Origin: Pedobacter quisquiliarum
GTDB lineage: Bacteria > Bacteroidota > Bacteroidia > Sphingobacteriales > Sphingobacteriaceae
Assembly (NCBI RefSeq): GCF_014642175.1
Contig: NZ_BMIL01000002.1
Span: 124,001-188,000 of the forward strand
Length of the DNA stretch: 64,000 nucleotides
Direction of reading: 5' to 3'
The position numbers were made by a program, and so were the translations under genes. A model generated the notes under the pieces. The model was not told where the DNA came from. It was given only the letters and a program-made list of their open reading frames with translations, and did no database searches. Shown in pieces: positions 1 to 8,765 of this stretch. How positions within the stretch are numbered: position 1 is the first letter of the stretch; every line of letters starts with the position of its first letter.

Positions 1-1
1 A

Positions 2-178
2 ATTCCGGCAGTACTGTTCGGCGGATTATACCTGCTGTACTGTGTATATGCATCGAAGCAATCCAGAGACAACATCAATCATGATGCACACTTTTTTGGG
101 GCACTTACCGGCATTATCATCACGATCCTGATTATTCCGGGCATTGTGCCACACTTCTTAAGTACTTTGTTCAGATAA
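2..178 (+). CDS. Rhomboid family intramembrane serine protease, C-terminal end (partial)
   Basis: The reading frame is open from the left edge and ends in TAA at 176-178, giving the last 58 residues of a protein. The piece has two hydrophobic stretches separated by a polar stretch ending in NHDAHFFGALTG. This matches the catalytic-histidine segment of rhomboid proteases, where the histidine in transmembrane helix 6 precedes a small-residue-rich helix. The serine half lies outside the window. The call is by motif recognition on a short fragment, so the family is likely but not proven. Confidence 0.6.
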   Translation: MPAVLFGGLYLLYCVYASKQSRDNINHDAHFFGALTGIIITILIIPGIVPHFLSTLFR

Positions 179-183
179 AGCGT

Positions 184-1152
184 TTAGTATGCCTGAGGTA
201 GCGCTGGTGGATCGAAATAGCTGATCGGTGCCAGTGGATCTTTGATGATCTCGAATAAGGTATGCCCCCAAGGTTTCCAGAAATTCTCCAGTACCTGCGC
301 ATAGGTTTTATGCTGCCAGTTATCGAAAAGCGGCTTACTTGAAGCGCCCTTCAGTGGCATTGGAGAGATGTAAATAGTCCCTTCTACAGGTAGAATCGTG
401 TATTCCGGCAGGCGATTAAAAAGGTATGCAGAATAGAAAAAGCGCGCACATAGCTCTTCAAACTGCTGCTCCAGCAAAGCTTTGCCTGCAATCTGATCCA
501 GAATCTCTTTATGGAAGCGCTTATTGGTGCCATTGTCCTGTAAACACACGATGATGCCAAAATCCTTAAGCTTCAAAGAGAAAGTCATCGTATTGATCTC
601 ATCGCGGAAGCTGAAATAATGGTCCTGATCTGCAAGGGGTACCACAACGATAGACCAAGGTTCGAAATCTTCAAAATCCACATTCAGGTAAATGCTCTGA
701 ATCATGGTGTGCAGGTTACCGAACTTGTGCATCAAACCCTGAGACATATTCACCCCATCAGAACTTAACTGCTGCAGCTTAATGGCAGCATTCATCTCAA
801 TGTAAATCAAGCTGTACATGAACTTGCCTACCCACTTGAAAAGATCCAGCTCGTCTAGCTTTGATACTTCAGCATAACCACCTTCGAAAGCTTTAGCAAT
901 CTTTTCTTCCAGTGGCTCCACGAATTGGGTAAGCAGCTCCGTATTTACCGGCACTTTGAGGGTATTGTATGAACGCACACTTTCATCCAGCAGTTTAATC
1001 TGTTCCTGTCCGGTGAAATTTGCGAGCGCCAGCAGCCAGTCTGGAAGCACATTAATTTCCGTGATGGGTGTCTTCAGCGTATCGCCGCTGAGGAAACAAT
1101 TCTTGTACTTAAAATCGAAGTTTTTGAAGGGCTGATAGATGCTGCTGTTCAT
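184..1152 (-). CDS. Conserved hypothetical protein, 322 aa
   Basis: I do not recognise a characterised family. The frame can be extended upstream to 1224, but that start would be a TTG almost touching the divergent epimerase gene. The ATG at 1152 leaves room for a divergent promoter region and begins MNSSIYQPFKNFDFK, so I chose it. There is no signal peptide and no clear membrane segment. The protein is soluble-looking, with many aromatic residues, and ends in a proline-rich tail. It is convergent with the rhomboid fragment, with stops 5 bases apart. It is probably a cytoplasmic protein of Bacteroidota; function unknown. Confidence 0.6.
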   Translation of the reverse strand: MNSSIYQPFKNFDFKYKNCFLSGDTLKTPITEINVLPDWLLALANFTGQEQIKLLDESVRSYNTLKVPVNTELLTQFVEPLEEKIAKAFEGGYAEVSKLDELDLFKWVGKFMYSLIYIEMNAAIKLQQLSSDGVNMSQGLMHKFGNLHTMIQSIYLNVDFEDFEPWSIVVVPLADQDHYFSFRDEINTMTFSLKLKDFGIIVCLQDNGTNKRFHKEILDQIAGKALLEQQFEELCARFFYSAYLFNRLPEYTILPVEGTIYISPMPLKGASSKPLFDNWQHKTYAQVLENFWKPWGHTLFEIIKDPLAPISYFDPPALPQAY

Positions 1153-1238
1153 AGAACAGGCAATATTAGGGATATTATTTTTACATTCACCGGCGCATTC
1201 ATATTTTAACTTTACGATTACCAATCCGCTTCAGCATC

Positions 1239-2273
1239 ATGCAGGCAACGTATATTCCCTACCAACTCGAACTTAAACATCCCTTCGCCATTGCCAAGTT
1301 TACACGTACCAGCACGCCGCTACTGCTGTTAAAGCTCGACTACGAAGGCCATACCGGCTATGGTGAAGCATCAATGGTGCCCTACATGGGTGAGTCTTAC
1401 GAGTCGGCCGCACGTTTTCTCCAGCAGGTGGATTGGAGCAGGTTTAAGGCACCTTTCGACTTCCCGGCCATCATTGCTTATCTGGACCACCTGGAAAGCG
1501 GCAATCCTGCGGTAAAGGCGGCAATCGATATTGCCTTGAATGACCTGCAGGGAAAACTTCTGGATGAACCCTGCTATGTGCGTTATGGTGCAGATCCGGC
1601 TAAAATGCCGGTGACGTCCTACACCATCGGGATAGACACACCGGAGGTTCTTCGCGAGAAGATAGCGGATGCGAAGGATTTCAAAGTGTTAAAGATCAAA
1701 CTTGGGCGCGACAACGATCGCGAGCTGATCAATACCATCCGTAGTGTAACGGACCTCCCTTTATATATAGATGCGAATCAGGGTTGGACAGACCGCAAGG
1801 CTGCTATTGACACCATTTACTGGCTACATGAACAGGGTGCTGTGCTGATTGAACAGCCTATGGACAAGAACGACCTGGAGGGTAACGCCTGGATTACAGG
1901 AAGAAGTCCGATTCCGATTCTGGCGGATGAAGCGGTACAGCGTCTGGAAGATATCGACAGGATTAAAGGTGCTTACCACGGCATCAATGTGAAACTGATG
2001 AAGAGTGGTGGCATGTATGAAGCACATCAGATGATTATGAAGGCGAAAAGCCTGGACATGAAGGTGCTGATTGGCTGTATGAGTGAGACATCATGTGCTA
2101 CACTGGCCGGCATTGCGCTGGCGCCATTATGCAACTGGGCGGATCTGGATGGTCCCTGGCTAACGAGCAACAATCCTTTTAAGGCCCCACAACTAATTGC
2201 AGGGCGCTATAAGCTGGATGCACTGCCAGGACTGGGCCTGGAAGGCGTTAACGCTGGTTTGTTCGATTCTTAA
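1239..2273 (+). CDS. Dipeptide epimerase (L-Ala-D/L-Glu epimerase type, enolase superfamily)
   Basis: The 344 aa length is usual for the family. The N-terminal capping domain (about 1-110) is followed by a modified TIM barrel. The catalytic set of the muconate-cycloisomerase subgroup is visible: lysines in KIKLG (152/154), metal ligands D178 (DANQG), E205 (IEQP) and D230 (LADE), and the second catalytic lysine in NVKLMK (252/255). The late DLDGP segment is typical of dipeptide epimerases. Such enzymes act in the cytoplasm on peptidoglycan-derived dipeptides, turning L-Ala-D-Glu into L-Ala-L-Glu for recycling. The exact dipeptide specificity cannot be read from sequence. The 3' end overlaps the convergent small membrane-protein gene by 26 bases. 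Confidence 0.85.
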   Translation: MQATYIPYQLELKHPFAIAKFTRTSTPLLLLKLDYEGHTGYGEASMVPYMGESYESAARFLQQVDWSRFKAPFDFPAIIAYLDHLESGNPAVKAAIDIALNDLQGKLLDEPCYVRYGADPAKMPVTSYTIGIDTPEVLREKIADAKDFKVLKIKLGRDNDRELINTIRSVTDLPLYIDANQGWTDRKAAIDTIYWLHEQGAVLIEQPMDKNDLEGNAWITGRSPIPILADEAVQRLEDIDRIKGAYHGINVKLMKSGGMYEAHQMIMKAKSLDMKVLIGCMSETSCATLAGIALAPLCNWADLDGPWLTSNNPFKAPQLIAGRYKLDALPGLGLEGVNAGLFDS

Positions 2274-2448
2274 TGGTTTGTCGCAGATCTCTGATCAGCT
2301 TTATCTTCAGATAGATAAAAAAGATCGTTGAGGCCACGAACAGGCACACTGCAGGCATATTATGAATTTCCCACGCCCATTTCAACCCGATGATCGAAAT
2401 GAAGATCCCCAGGTAAAAAAAGACATTATAGGCAATTTGCTTCTTCAT
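2248..2448 (-). CDS. Small two-helix membrane protein (DUF6358-like), 66 aa
   Basis: The frame could start earlier inside the rhodanese gene, but the ATG at 2448 lies just 1 base after the rhodanese stop codon and begins MKKQIAYNVFFYLG, so it is the likely start. Two hydrophobic helices (about residues 6-24 and 29-47) are followed by a basic tail. I recall similar short proteins next to rhodanese genes in Sphingobacteriaceae, annotated DUF6358, but could not check. It is probably cotranscribed with the rhodanese gene. Its 3' end overlaps the convergent epimerase gene by 26 bases. No function is assigned. Confidence 0.6.
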   Translation of the reverse strand: MKKQIAYNVFFYLGIFISIIGLKWAWEIHNMPAVCLFVASTIFFIYLKIKLIRDLRQTIKNRTNQR

Positions 2449-2449
2449 A

Positions 2450-2764
2450 CTAGTAAACAGGCATATTTGGATCAAACGCTTCCTGCCATGCCAGCATACC
2501 ACCCTTAAGATTGTACAGGTTGGTAAAGCCCAGTTGCTCCAACTGCATTACAGCAGCAGCACTTCTTTTACCACTTCTGCATTGAATGATTACTGGCTTC
2601 TCGGTTGAAATTTTATCAGCTTCTATCAATATGCCGCCTAAAGGGATATTTTCCCCATTCAGATTGGATGTTTCATATTCAAAAGTTTCTCTAACGTCGA
2701 TTAGCTGGAAATCTTCGTTGTTATCCATTTTCTGTTTAAGCTCTTGTACGGTAACTTCTTTCAT
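2450..2764 (-). CDS. Rhodanese-like domain protein, 104 aa
   Basis: This is a single-domain rhodanese with no signal peptide, so it is cytoplasmic. The family signature is complete: LIDVRETFEYE (about 21-31), then the active-site loop with cysteine 62 in CRSGKRS, followed by the GFTNLYNLKGGMLAW segment that closes the domain. The cysteine carries a persulfide in sulfurtransferases of this kind; the acceptor here is unknown. A TATCTTTG promoter element lies 37-44 bases upstream. The small membrane-protein gene follows after 1 base, so the two form an operon. Confidence 0.85.
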   Translation of the reverse strand: MKEVTVQELKQKMDNNEDFQLIDVRETFEYETSNLNGENIPLGGILIEADKISTEKPVIIQCRSGKRSAAAVMQLEQLGFTNLYNLKGGMLAWQEAFDPNMPVY

Positions 2765-2800
2765 CTGTTTAGATTTATATGGTGCTTAACGCATTTTTCT

Positions 2801-2808
2801 CAAAGATA
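2801..2808 (-). promoter_or_regulatory. Bacteroidota-type -7 promoter element for the rhodanese operon
   Basis: On the minus strand this reads TATCTTTG, an exact match to the Bacteroidota consensus TAnnTTTG. It sits about 37 bases upstream of the rhodanese ATG, giving a short leader of roughly 30 bases. No clear TTTG-type -33 element was found, so the call rests on the -7 match and position. Confidence 0.55.
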
Positions 2809-2931
2809 AGTATTTAAACCAATACGCCCTTGTGCGTAAAGACCAGCGTTCCGTAAAAATAATCGTCTCTTGTGCTGTAACAACCCTGCCCGCCAGGCGT
2901 TTAATAGCTAACTACATTAATACCCTGAACT

Positions 2932-4023
2932 ATGAACGCCGTTAACCAATTTTTTTGGTTTTGCTCGGGTGTGCACCTGGATACCCTGAAGAAACATCCC
3001 ACTGAACAAAATAAGTACGTTGGCATTGGCGCCACCATCTTTTTCACCGGCCTGTTTGCTGCACTATCCGGCGGTTATGCCATGTACTTCGTGTTTAAAG
3101 GCGATCCTTTTGCCATCATCTTCGCGATGCTGTTCGGCATTATTTGGGGACTGGCGATCTTCAACATGGACCGGTACATCGTAGCCAGCATCAATAAGAA
3201 TTCTTCCGCATGGAAGCAAATCCTGCAGGCCACACCCAGGATACTGCTTGCCGTGATGATTGGAATCGTCATTTCGCGCCCGCTGGAGCTGAAAATCTTT
3301 GACAAGGAAATTCGTGAACGGCTAAAGGTAAGTTACCTGAATAACCAGCGCGCAAGAATAGATACGCTGAATCAGGCTTTCAACACCAAATACGGGATAG
3401 AACTGGCTAAACTTAACGCGACACGTACAGAGCGCGACTCGTTGGCCAGTGCCATCAAGGCTGACCGGCAAAAGCTGAACTTCGAAATATTTGGAAACAA
3501 GACAACGGAAACCTCCGGGGTAATGGGCTATGGGCCCTATGCCAAACGGAAGGAAGCAGAGCTGCAGCAGCGGCAGCAGAACCTGGATACGCTGAATGCA
3601 AACATCCGCCAGCAGGAGGACTTTGTGTCCAAACGGAAAGAATTTGATGGCATGTTTGCCGAACGCATCTACACGGGTAAGCAGCTGGACAGCCTTGCCA
3701 GCATCGCCGGTTTTGCCGACCGGAACTGGGCCCTTGGGCAGTTAAGCTTTAACGCTAACGGCACAAAGGACGACAGCACAGCCATGGCGGTAACCTTCAT
3801 TGGTTTGCTGTTCATTTTCTTTGAATGCCTTCCTGTTTTCGTGAAAATGATGAGCAGCATCGGCCCTTATGACAAATCTGTCGAGTACCGCGAAACCGCC
3901 GAGGTGTATACGGCAGAAAAAGACCGCGATTACGAGGTGGAAGTGGTGGATGGCCTGCATGAAACACGGGTGCAAACCAGCATTGAACAGAAAAAATTAA
4001 GGCTTAAAGAAGATAATTACTAA
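2932..4023 (+). CDS. DUF4407 domain-containing membrane protein, 363 aa
   Basis: Three hydrophobic helices lie near the N-terminus (roughly 30-50, 55-78 and 97-117) and a fourth near 285-307, with a long charged, coiled-coil-like stretch (about 130-225) rich in Q, R, E and L between them. The motifs FNMDRYIVAS and SRPLELKIFDKEI are characteristic of DUF4407 proteins as I know them. The family is of unknown function. The architecture, a helical hairpin in the inner membrane with a large coiled loop, suggests a structural or signalling role. The gene is followed after 20 bases by the M28 peptidase gene in the same direction. Confidence 0.75.
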   Translation: MNAVNQFFWFCSGVHLDTLKKHPTEQNKYVGIGATIFFTGLFAALSGGYAMYFVFKGDPFAIIFAMLFGIIWGLAIFNMDRYIVASINKNSSAWKQILQATPRILLAVMIGIVISRPLELKIFDKEIRERLKVSYLNNQRARIDTLNQAFNTKYGIELAKLNATRTERDSLASAIKADRQKLNFEIFGNKTTETSGVMGYGPYAKRKEAELQQRQQNLDTLNANIRQQEDFVSKRKEFDGMFAERIYTGKQLDSLASIAGFADRNWALGQLSFNANGTKDDSTAMAVTFIGLLFIFFECLPVFVKMMSSIGPYDKSVEYRETAEVYTAEKDRDYEVEVVDGLHETRVQTSIEQKKLRLKEDNY

Positions 4024-4043
4024 TTTAACGCAAAAATCAAATA

Positions 4044-5360
4044 ATGAAGAACAAACTCTTTTACGCCTTTCTATGCCTGCTTCTGGCCGGACAGGTGAAT
4101 GCCCAGGACATCAATAAGATCATCACCAAAGATTACGTTGACCGTCTGATCAAAACCCTTAGCAGTGACGAGATGGAAGGTCGCGCGACATTCACGCCAG
4201 GCATAGACAAAGCAGCCAGCTTTATTGAAAAAGAATTCAAAGCTATTGGGCTTAAGCCACTGACCGCCGGAACCAGCTACAGACAAAGCTTCTTCAAATA
4301 CCGCGTTACACCATCAAGCGTAGCTTTAAATCTGAACGGAACAACGGTTGCCCCTGAAAACATAATGGTTGCAGGCAGCACGGCTGAAACCTTAAGCTTC
4401 GACAATACCGCAGCTCAAAGCTGGATGAGACTTGATCCTTCAAAAGACTTCATTTCGCAATTCCGTGCACTTTCAAGAAGTAAAAAACAGCAATTGATAT
4501 TGGTTGATCCGAAGATGCAAAAAGACTTCAACCGCGTGAAAGATGCCTTCAAACGTGGCACCATGCTGGATGAAAAAGATCTTAAAGCTGCTGATCCTAC
4601 TGCCCTGATTTTTGTACTAAGCAGTGATACCACAGCATCGCAGTTTAAAGCAACAGTTAAGAATGAAGTTTCAAAACTGCCTTTGTTTAATGTTGCCGGT
4701 ATGATCCCTGGCAAATCGAAAGCGAGAGAGCTCGTGGTATTCTCTGGTCACTACGACCACCTGGGTATCATTAAAGCTGTTGAGGGTGATAGCATCGCCA
4801 ATGGCGCAGATGATGACGCCTCAGGAACCACTGCGATGATCGCTTTGGCTAAATACTACAAGAAACTGAACAACAACGAGCGTACGCTGATCTTCGTTGC
4901 CTTTACAGCAGAAGAAATCGGCGGCTTTGGCGCCAAGTACTTCTCCGAGCAATTGAACCCGGATGAAGTTGTGGCCATGTTTAACATTGAAATGATCGGT
5001 AAGGAAAGTAAATTCGGAAAGAATGCTGCTTTCATCACTGGTTATGAAAGATCAGACTTCGGCAAGATCTTACAGAAGAACCTTAGCGGCACGGAGTTTA
5101 CCTTCCACCCGGATCCATATCCACAGCAGAACCTATTCTACCGCAGTGATAATGCTACTTTAGCCGCGCTGGGCGTTCCTGCACATACAATCAGTACCGA
5201 CCAAATTGATACTGACAAGTTGTATCACTCTGTAAAAGATGAGTACAGCTCGATGGACATTGATAACATCCTGTCGACCATCAAGGCGATTGCAAAAAGT
5301 GCAATCACCATTGTAAAAGGTACCGATACACCGAGCAGAATCCCTAAGCTTACCCGATAG
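4044..5360 (+). CDS. M28 family zinc metallopeptidase, secreted, 438 aa
   Basis: A signal peptide (about 1-20, ending VNAQ) precedes the mature protein. The M28 zinc site is complete: GHYDH (H236, with H239 nearby), GADDDASG (D256-258), AEEIG (catalytic E290 and ligand E291), NIEMIG (E316) and a late LYH (H395). The long stretch between residues 90 and 225 is the usual inserted PA-like region. Such enzymes are aminopeptidases acting in the periplasm or outside the cell on peptides; the preferred residue cannot be told. The 3' end overlaps the convergent acetyltransferase gene by 11 bases. Confidence 0.87.
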   Translation: MKNKLFYAFLCLLLAGQVNAQDINKIITKDYVDRLIKTLSSDEMEGRATFTPGIDKAASFIEKEFKAIGLKPLTAGTSYRQSFFKYRVTPSSVALNLNGTTVAPENIMVAGSTAETLSFDNTAAQSWMRLDPSKDFISQFRALSRSKKQQLILVDPKMQKDFNRVKDAFKRGTMLDEKDLKAADPTALIFVLSSDTTASQFKATVKNEVSKLPLFNVAGMIPGKSKARELVVFSGHYDHLGIIKAVEGDSIANGADDDASGTTAMIALAKYYKKLNNNERTLIFVAFTAEEIGGFGAKYFSEQLNPDEVVAMFNIEMIGKESKFGKNAAFITGYERSDFGKILQKNLSGTEFTFHPDPYPQQNLFYRSDNATLAALGVPAHTISTDQIDTDKLYHSVKDEYSSMDIDNILSTIKAIAKSAITIVKGTDTPSRIPKLTR

Positions 5361-5841
5361 TTTTTTCCATGATATAATCATTCATCAGGAATCCGTTGCC
5401 AATCTCATTGTCAACGGATTCTTTGATTTTAAAGCCTGCGCTTTCGTAAAAGTCCTTGGCTTTGTTGTAACGATTCACATTCAAACGGAGGTATTTCCCG
5501 CCTTCCGCGCGCACCTTGCTCACAACTTCATTCATCAGCAGTTTACCCACACCCTGGCCATGAACCTCCGGCAGCACATATAGCTTGTGCAGGTGAAAAG
5601 CATCCCCTTCATCTCTCGAATAGGAAGCAAAACCAACCTTTTTAGTCCCTTGTTCGGCAATCAGGAATTTGTGTCCCTGCGCTATTTGCGCTTGCAGCGC
5701 ATCTATGTTATACATTTTACCGAGCATGTATTCGACCTGTTCCTCACCGATGATGTCGGTGTAGGTTGGCCCCCAGGTAACTTTCGCAATCTTCTGTATC
5801 GTTGGCAGATCTGCCACTGTCGCTTTTTTAAGTTGGATCAT
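5350..5841 (-). CDS. GNAT family N-acetyltransferase, 163 aa
   Basis: The full GNAT fold can be traced. The acetyl-CoA pyrophosphate loop is VHGQGVGKLL (about 93-102), preceded by the beta-strand HKLYVLPE and followed by the YNKAKDFYESAGF segment typical of the C-terminal half. There is no signal peptide, so it acts in the cytoplasm, transferring acetyl from acetyl-CoA to an amine that cannot be predicted. Its start overlaps the end of the upstream TPK-like gene by 14 bases, so the two are translated from one message. Confidence 0.82.
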   Translation of the reverse strand: MIQLKKATVADLPTIQKIAKVTWGPTYTDIIGEEQVEYMLGKMYNIDALQAQIAQGHKFLIAEQGTKKVGFASYSRDEGDAFHLHKLYVLPEVHGQGVGKLLMNEVVSKVRAEGGKYLRLNVNRYNKAKDFYESAGFKIKESVDNEIGNGFLMNDYIMEKTIG

Positions 5842-6400
5842 AGTATTCCCTCAAAAACAAATAAGTACCAGCAAATGTAAATTCAACGAAGCCATCGTTA
5901 ATTACCTCGAAACGCTCCTTCTGATTTGGAAGCAGGTTGGATGTCTCGAAGTAGTTTGTTAAAGGAATCTGGAACTCCGTTCCCTTTGGCTTCCATACTT
6001 TAAACCCAGTTTGAATCGCATAGTTTTTAGTATAGGTTGTAAAAATGACGATGTTGATCTGCGGAATGTAGTCGATGAGGTCTGGCAACTGCCCATCCTG
6101 GTCAATGATATTAACCGCCTGGTAACCTTCTTCAATCAGGAATTCCAAAACCTCCAGTACATCTGCTTTCATCTTTTCGATAAGCCTGGTATTTTCCTGA
6201 TAGTCTTGTTTTGTAGAGGGATTTAGAACAACATCGACTTTCAGGCCCAGGCTGATAACCTTCTCGTATTCGGAAGAATTGACGATCAGTGTCGGGCTCC
6301 ACTCGAGCAGTTGTCCGAGGTATTCTTCATTAAAATCACCCAACTGGTGGATATATAAAGCAGGTTCCTGCTTCTCTCTGATGATATGGTGTGATGACAT
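5828..6400 (-). CDS. Thiamine-pyrophosphokinase-like protein, probably without catalytic residues, 190 aa
   Basis: The N-terminus MSSHHIIREKQEPALYI and the LGQLLEWSP segment match Bacteroidota proteins I know as thiamine pyrophosphokinase-like. In active enzymes the next strand carries a GDFD-type acidic motif; here the corresponding place reads VDVVLNPSTKQD, and the later acidic motif is also altered. The protein is also shorter than the family I remember. I infer a TPK-fold relative that has lost thiamine diphosphate synthesis. It heads a two-gene operon with the acetyltransferase. The family call is by memory of conserved ends only. Confidence 0.45.
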   Translation of the reverse strand: MSSHHIIREKQEPALYIHQLGDFNEEYLGQLLEWSPTLIVNSSEYEKVISLGLKVDVVLNPSTKQDYQENTRLIEKMKADVLEVLEFLIEEGYQAVNIIDQDGQLPDLIDYIPQINIVIFTTYTKNYAIQTGFKVWKPKGTEFQIPLTNYFETSNLLPNQKERFEVINDGFVEFTFAGTYLFLREYYDPT

Positions 6401-6601
6401 AGCTATAATTTGAAAAGCTGAAGATAATAAAAATGCAAGCTGTCGATACCTTTTTGCGGAATCAGCCTTGCTGTGGTTGATGTTTCGGGTTTAACATACA
6501 CGTTTACAAGAAATATTGCGTTATTTATTATAATCTTTTACTTTTAAGCCGCAAATGATAACCGCTAAGATGCGTTAGCACTAAAGAACCAATAAAACAT
6601 T

Positions 6602-7135
6602 ATGAACAAATTAAGAATGTACTTTCTGCCTGTTGTACTAGGCATCTTCACCTTGACGATGTATTCGTGTAAAGCGAAGAAAATGGTGGCAAAAACACCT
6701 GCACCGGTAGTTAAAAAAGAAAACACGCAAGTGACCAAAACTGAGCCTGAGCCACAAAGAGCTCCCGAGCCGCAAAAAGAGGAGCCTGTTGCTGCGCCGG
6801 ATTATAACTTCCAGAGCATCCTGTTTGAGTTTAACTCTGCAGTGCTGAAAACTTCTTCTTTCTCGATCTTAGACAAGGCTGTGTTAGAAATGAAGAAAGA
6901 TCCATCTGTGAAGTTTGTATTGAATGGCCACTCTTCTGCTGAAGGTTCTCCGGAGCATAACATGTCGCTATCTGTTGACAGAGCAAACTCCGTAAAGTCT
7001 TACCTGGTAAATGCTGGCTTCAGTGCAGATAACTTTAGCATCAAAGGATTTGGAGAGTCGCAACCGGTATCATCAAACACCAACGAAGAAGGCAGAGCCT
7101 TAAACCGTCGTGTTGAAATCAAAGTAGCACAATAA
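6602..7135 (+). CDS. OmpA family peptidoglycan-associated lipoprotein, 177 aa
   Basis: The signal peptide ends in a lipobox (TMYSC, cysteine 23), so the mature protein is lipid-anchored. A charged proline/glutamate-rich linker (about 30-65) leads into a C-terminal OmpA domain with the motifs LFEFNSAVL, NGHSSAEGSPEHN, LSVDRANSVKSYL and GEGRALNRRVEI-like ending (EEGRALNRRVEI). This domain binds diaminopimelate in peptidoglycan, tethering the outer membrane. It is short and lacks a beta-barrel, so it resembles Pal rather than full OmpA. A strong terminator follows directly. Confidence 0.85.
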   Translation: MNKLRMYFLPVVLGIFTLTMYSCKAKKMVAKTPAPVVKKENTQVTKTEPEPQRAPEPQKEEPVAAPDYNFQSILFEFNSAVLKTSSFSILDKAVLEMKKDPSVKFVLNGHSSAEGSPEHNMSLSVDRANSVKSYLVNAGFSADNFSIKGFGESQPVSSNTNEEGRALNRRVEIKVAQ

Positions 7136-7150
7136 CATAACGTTAGATAT

Positions 7151-7190
7151 AAAAAAAGGGAGATTCACGATAAGTGATCTCCCTTTTTTT
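7151..7190. terminator. Bidirectional rho-independent terminator
   Basis: A GGGAGA/TCTCCC stem (with one bulged base and inner TCAC/GTGA pairing) is flanked by A7 on the left and T7 on the right. It lies between the convergent OmpA lipoprotein and stomatin/NfeD operons and can end both. Confidence 0.85.
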
Positions 7191-7225
7191 ATATGCCTAT
7201 AATCTGCTGTAATGCAGCGCGCTCC

Positions 7226-8170
7226 TTAGATTTTAAGCGGGTTAACAGGTGGCATTGCCGTCTTGTTAAGCACGGATGTTACGCTGGAAACCACACCTGC
7301 AATGTCAGAAAGGTCTGCCGGTACAATCATCGTGTTGTTTGTTTTTGCAAGCTTACCGAACTCGGTTAAGTATTGTTCCGCAATTCGAAGGTTTACGGCG
7401 TTCATACCGCCCTCTTCGTTAATGGCATGGGCAATTTCTTTAATCCCGATTGCTGTTGCCACAGCAACCATCTCGATCTCTGCTGCAAGACCACTTGCTT
7501 CGTTGATCTTACGCTGTTTTTCACCTTCAGAACGTGCAATCATTTCCTGCTTGTCACCTTCTGCACGATTAATCTTAGCTTGTTTATCACCTTCAGACTC
7601 TGCAATCAGGGCGCGTTTTTCACGCTCTGCACGCATCTGTTTTTCCATCGCATCGCGGATACTTTGCGGTGGCGAGATGTTTTTTACTTCGTAGCGGGAA
7701 ACTTTGATGCCCCATGGATCACTGGCTTTGTCTACCGCGCTTACAATAGCGCCGTTCACCGTTTCACGTTCTTCAAAAGTCTTGTCGAGCTCCATTCTAC
7801 CGATCACACTTCTCATGGTTGTCTGCGAGATCTGGATCACCGCGAAGCGGTAATTGTCGATACCATAGGAAGCTTTCTGCGGATCTACAACCTGAAGATA
7901 AAGCACGCCGTCTACTTCCACGGCAATGTTGTCTTTGGTAATACAAATCTGCGGCGCCACATCTATGGCCTGTTCCTTCAGGTTTTGCTTGTACGCGATC
8001 TTATCTATAAAAGGGATCAGGATGTGGAAGCCGGCTTCAAGGGAGCGGCTGTACTTTCCAAGTCGTTCGACAATAAAAACGGAACGTTGCGGCACAACTT
8101 TAAAGGTTGACAGAAAAGCGACCAGTACAAAGAGCGTGAGGAAAATTAAAATGATGGTGGATGATGTCAT
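7226..8170 (-). CDS. SPFH/Band 7 (stomatin-like) membrane protein, 314 aa
   Basis: The frame is open further upstream, but that part overlaps the NfeD gene. The ATG at 8170 overlaps the NfeD stop as ATGA, a classic coupling signal, and starts right before the single N-terminal membrane helix (about 5-22). The stomatin core follows (VVPQRSVFIVERLGKY... ), then an alanine/glutamate-rich coiled coil with repeated EGDKQ/EGEKQ units (about 185-235). It belongs to the QmcA/stomatin branch paired with NfeD. Such proteins form large ring assemblies in membrane microdomains. The pairing with NfeD is the usual one in bacteria. Confidence 0.87.
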   Translation of the reverse strand: MTSSTIILIFLTLFVLVAFLSTFKVVPQRSVFIVERLGKYSRSLEAGFHILIPFIDKIAYKQNLKEQAIDVAPQICITKDNIAVEVDGVLYLQVVDPQKASYGIDNYRFAVIQISQTTMRSVIGRMELDKTFEERETVNGAIVSAVDKASDPWGIKVSRYEVKNISPPQSIRDAMEKQMRAEREKRALIAESEGDKQAKINRAEGDKQEMIARSEGEKQRKINEASGLAAEIEMVAVATAIGIKEIAHAINEEGGMNAVNLRIAEQYLTEFGKLAKTNNTMIVPADLSDIAGVVSSVTSVLNKTAMPPVNPLKI

Positions 8171-8616
8171 ATTGTTCTTGTTGGTTTTACATATAATAAA
8201 ATACTGTCTATTCGGGTGATGATGACGTTTTCGCCGGGGGAGATGGTGTCGTCTGAACAGGCGTCCCACTCTGTGCCCCTGAACTCCACGCGCCCTTTCT
8301 TACCAGGCAGGATCATGGTTTCAGCAACGGCGACCTTCCCTACGAACTCGTCCGGAAGGATCTGCGCGGAAGAACGACCCATGCCAAACCGGCGTTTGAT
8401 CCAGTTGCGGAACAGCAGGACGGTGAACACAGATGTCGCTACAAAAACGATGATCTGGGTATTGATGGAAACATCGAAGAAGAAAGTCATAATGGCCACA
8501 ACCCAGGCACCTACGCCAAAAAAGAACAGGATGAAGCCTGGGAGTAGAAATTCAAGTAAAAAAAGGGCGAGGCCTAAGCCAAACCATATTACTGCGTTAT
8601 TTAGAAAACTTTCCAT
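8167..8616 (-). CDS. NfeD family protein, 149 aa
   Basis: Membrane helices occupy about residues 8-30, 33-50 and 52-70, followed by a soluble C-terminal OB-fold domain with the NfeD motifs GKVAVAET, GRVEFRGTEWDA and GENVIITRID. There is no ClpP-like protease domain, so this is the short (NfeD1b-like) form that works with a stomatin partner. It is the first gene of a two-gene operon and overlaps the stomatin gene by 4 bases. The biochemical role of the pair is unsettled; membrane quality control or microdomain organisation is usually proposed. Confidence 0.85.
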   Translation of the reverse strand: MESFLNNAVIWFGLGLALFLLEFLLPGFILFFFGVGAWVVAIMTFFFDVSINTQIIVFVATSVFTVLLFRNWIKRRFGMGRSSAQILPDEFVGKVAVAETMILPGKKGRVEFRGTEWDACSDDTISPGENVIITRIDSILLYVKPTRTI

Positions 8617-8765
8617 ATTACAATTACCTTATTACGTTTTAAAGGAATCTTTACTTAGGCGGAAGGAAAATAGATACATACCGCTTTCACTTTCTCTAAA
8701 TATAAGTAAATTAAGCGAAAATACCAATCTCAGGGCCGTTTAATGCTGCCAGAACTTGCTTTAAA

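Noticed and set aside
1153..1224. Longer N-terminus for the 322-aa hypothetical protein
   Set aside because: It needs a TTG start almost touching the divergent gene; the ATG at 1152 leaves space for promoters.
7263..8219. Plus-strand open frames opposite the stomatin gene
   Set aside because: They are shadows of the minus-strand gene with no domain, start signal or plausible composition.
8171..8269. Longer N-terminus of the stomatin-like protein
   Set aside because: It lies inside the NfeD gene in another frame, is rich in H and R, and the ATGA overlap at 8170 gives a standard start before the membrane helix.
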